NCBI GenBank assembly: GCA_910583815.1
Contig: CAJTZB010000007.1
Coordinates: 1 to 30,935 of the forward strand
Length of the DNA stretch: 30,935 bases
Direction of reading: 5' to 3'
Source: an uncultured Lachnospiraceae bacterium
Lineage (GTDB): Bacteria; Bacillota; Clostridia; Lachnospirales; Lachnospiraceae
Below, in pieces: positions 30,269 through 30,935 of the stretch (within the stretch, counting starts at the first letter, position 1; each line of letters begins with the position of its first letter). Position numbers and translations under genes: made by a program. Under the pieces are notes generated by a model. It was not told the DNA's origin and ran no database searches. It worked only from the letters and a program-made list of their open reading frames with translations.

Positions 30269-30935
30269 TTATCTGCAATATGCCGCGCCGATAATACCTG
30301 CCGCATTGCCAAGTTCCGCTGCCTTAAGCTCTGTCTGCACTTTGGAATGCTTGGAATAAATCTTTTCTGCAACAGCTTTGCGGAGCGGGCCAAGCAACGC
30401 CTCTCCCTGCTCGCTCATACCGCCTCCAATGCACAGCATATCCGGCTGCAGGGCATTGATCAGATTGGCAATCCCTTCTGCCAGATACTCTATATGCTCC
30501 GTAAACAGCTCTTCTGCCAAAGCATCCTGCTCTTTCAGTGCAGCAAACAGAAGCTTCCCCGAAAGACGTTCCTTCTTGCCTTCGCAGAGCTGAAACAACA
30601 GACTATCCTGCCGTTCTGGTACAATCTGCATCATTCTTTCCTTTAATGCGGATGCCGAAGCATATGCTTCTAAACAGCCTTTTCTTCCGCAGTTGCATGG
30701 ACTCCCTTCCTGCCTAATTACCATATGCCCAATTTCTCCGGCGGCACCGTTGCAGCCCGCCAGCACTTGCCCATTAACAATAAATGCCCCGCCGATTCCG
30801 GTCCCGATAGTTAACATCTGAAACGTATGGCTGCCACGTCCTGCACCGGCAAGGTATTCCCCCATTGCTGCTGCCCTGGCATCGTTGACCGTCTGCACAG
30901 GCATTGTAAGCCTGTCCTGCATCATCCGTTCAAAC
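30269..30935 (-). CDS. ROK-family sugar kinase/regulator, truncated by window edge
   Basis: About 221 residues are visible, open at the window end (the frame continues past the ATG at 30925 as FER); a full ROK protein of about 300 residues needs roughly 80 more. Motifs present are the TVNDARAAAMGEYLAGAG region, the GTGIGGAFIVNG phosphate loop, GAAGEIGHMVI (catalytic/metal His) and the zinc motif CNCGRKGCLEAYAS. ROK proteins are glucokinases, N-acyl-mannosamine kinases or XylR/NagC-like repressors. The missing N-terminus means that a DNA-binding domain cannot be excluded. It sits just upstream of the lyase-like gene. Confidence 0.88.
   Translation of the reverse strand, partial: FERMMQDRLTMPVQTVNDARAAAMGEYLAGAGRGSHTFQMLTIGTGIGGAFIVNGQVLAGCNGAAGEIGHMVIRQEGSPCNCGRKGCLEAYASASALKERMMQIVPERQDSLLFQLCEGKKERLSGKLLFAALKEQDALAEELFTEHIEYLAEGIANLINALQPDMLCIGGGMSEQGEALLGPLRKAVAEKIYSKHSKVQTELKAAELGNAAGIIGAAYCR

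Noticed and set aside
1..30935. CRISPR array or insertion sequence
   Set aside because: No regularly spaced direct repeats and no transposase motifs were found on either strand.

Overview
The window looks like a chromosomal segment of a gut-type, anaerobic, spore-forming Firmicute, most likely a member of the Lachnospiraceae. The basis is moderate GC content with AT-rich intergenic regions, AGGAGG-type ribosome sites, a LysM/GH18 spore-cortex-type enzyme, a broken Spo0A-like gene, rubrerythrin and rubredoxin proteins, and many cytoplasmic glycoside hydrolases. No rRNA, CRISPR array, integrase or transposase was found. One tRNA gene is present.

Region 1 (1-4426), mostly minus strand. A TlpA-like lipoprotein, an unlisted 52-residue CXXC membrane microprotein and a membrane polyferredoxin form an overlapping gene set, followed by a LysM-GH18 hydrolase. 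A tRNA-Leu(UAG) with its own promoter lies upstream, then a secreted DNA/RNA non-specific nuclease. Region 2 (4325-5752), plus strand. A flavin reductase-rubredoxin fusion and a rubrerythrin form an oxygen/peroxide-defence operon with a TTGACA-17-TAAAAT promoter and an operator-like palindrome over its -10 end.

Region 3 (5853-17432) is a glycan-use locus. A minus operon encodes GH2, a sugar isomerase/epimerase-like TIM barrel and a GH78 rhamnosidase, with a divergent AraC-type regulator. A GPH-type sugar transporter is divergent from a GH1-GH43 operon. None of the hydrolases has a visible signal peptide. The simplest reading is import of small rhamnose-containing plant glycosides or oligosaccharides, followed by cytoplasmic breakdown.

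Region 4 (17449-23834) is the most unusual part. A perfect consensus promoter drives a two-gene unit: an unrecognised double zinc-ribbon protein and a YdjI-type SPFH protein with its own zinc ribbons. It ends at a 22-bp-stem hairpin that is the best copy of a short motif also found at four other intergenic sites. Next come an atypical kinase-like protein, then a secreted cysteine-peptidase-like protein with two near-identical C-terminal repeats. The latter gene is flanked by a 15-bp perfect inverted repeat whose left copy lies in a leader with two mutually exclusive hairpins. A small membrane protein and a Spo0A-like pseudogene follow.

Region 5 (23848-30935) holds a SUFU-domain protein, a LiaF-like membrane protein, an argF unit with a small membrane protein and an XRE regulator, a stomatin-like SPFH protein, a large lyase-like (alpha/alpha)-toroid protein and a ROK-family sugar kinase/regulator cut by the window edge.

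All functional calls come from reading motifs by eye. No database search or folding calculation was run.
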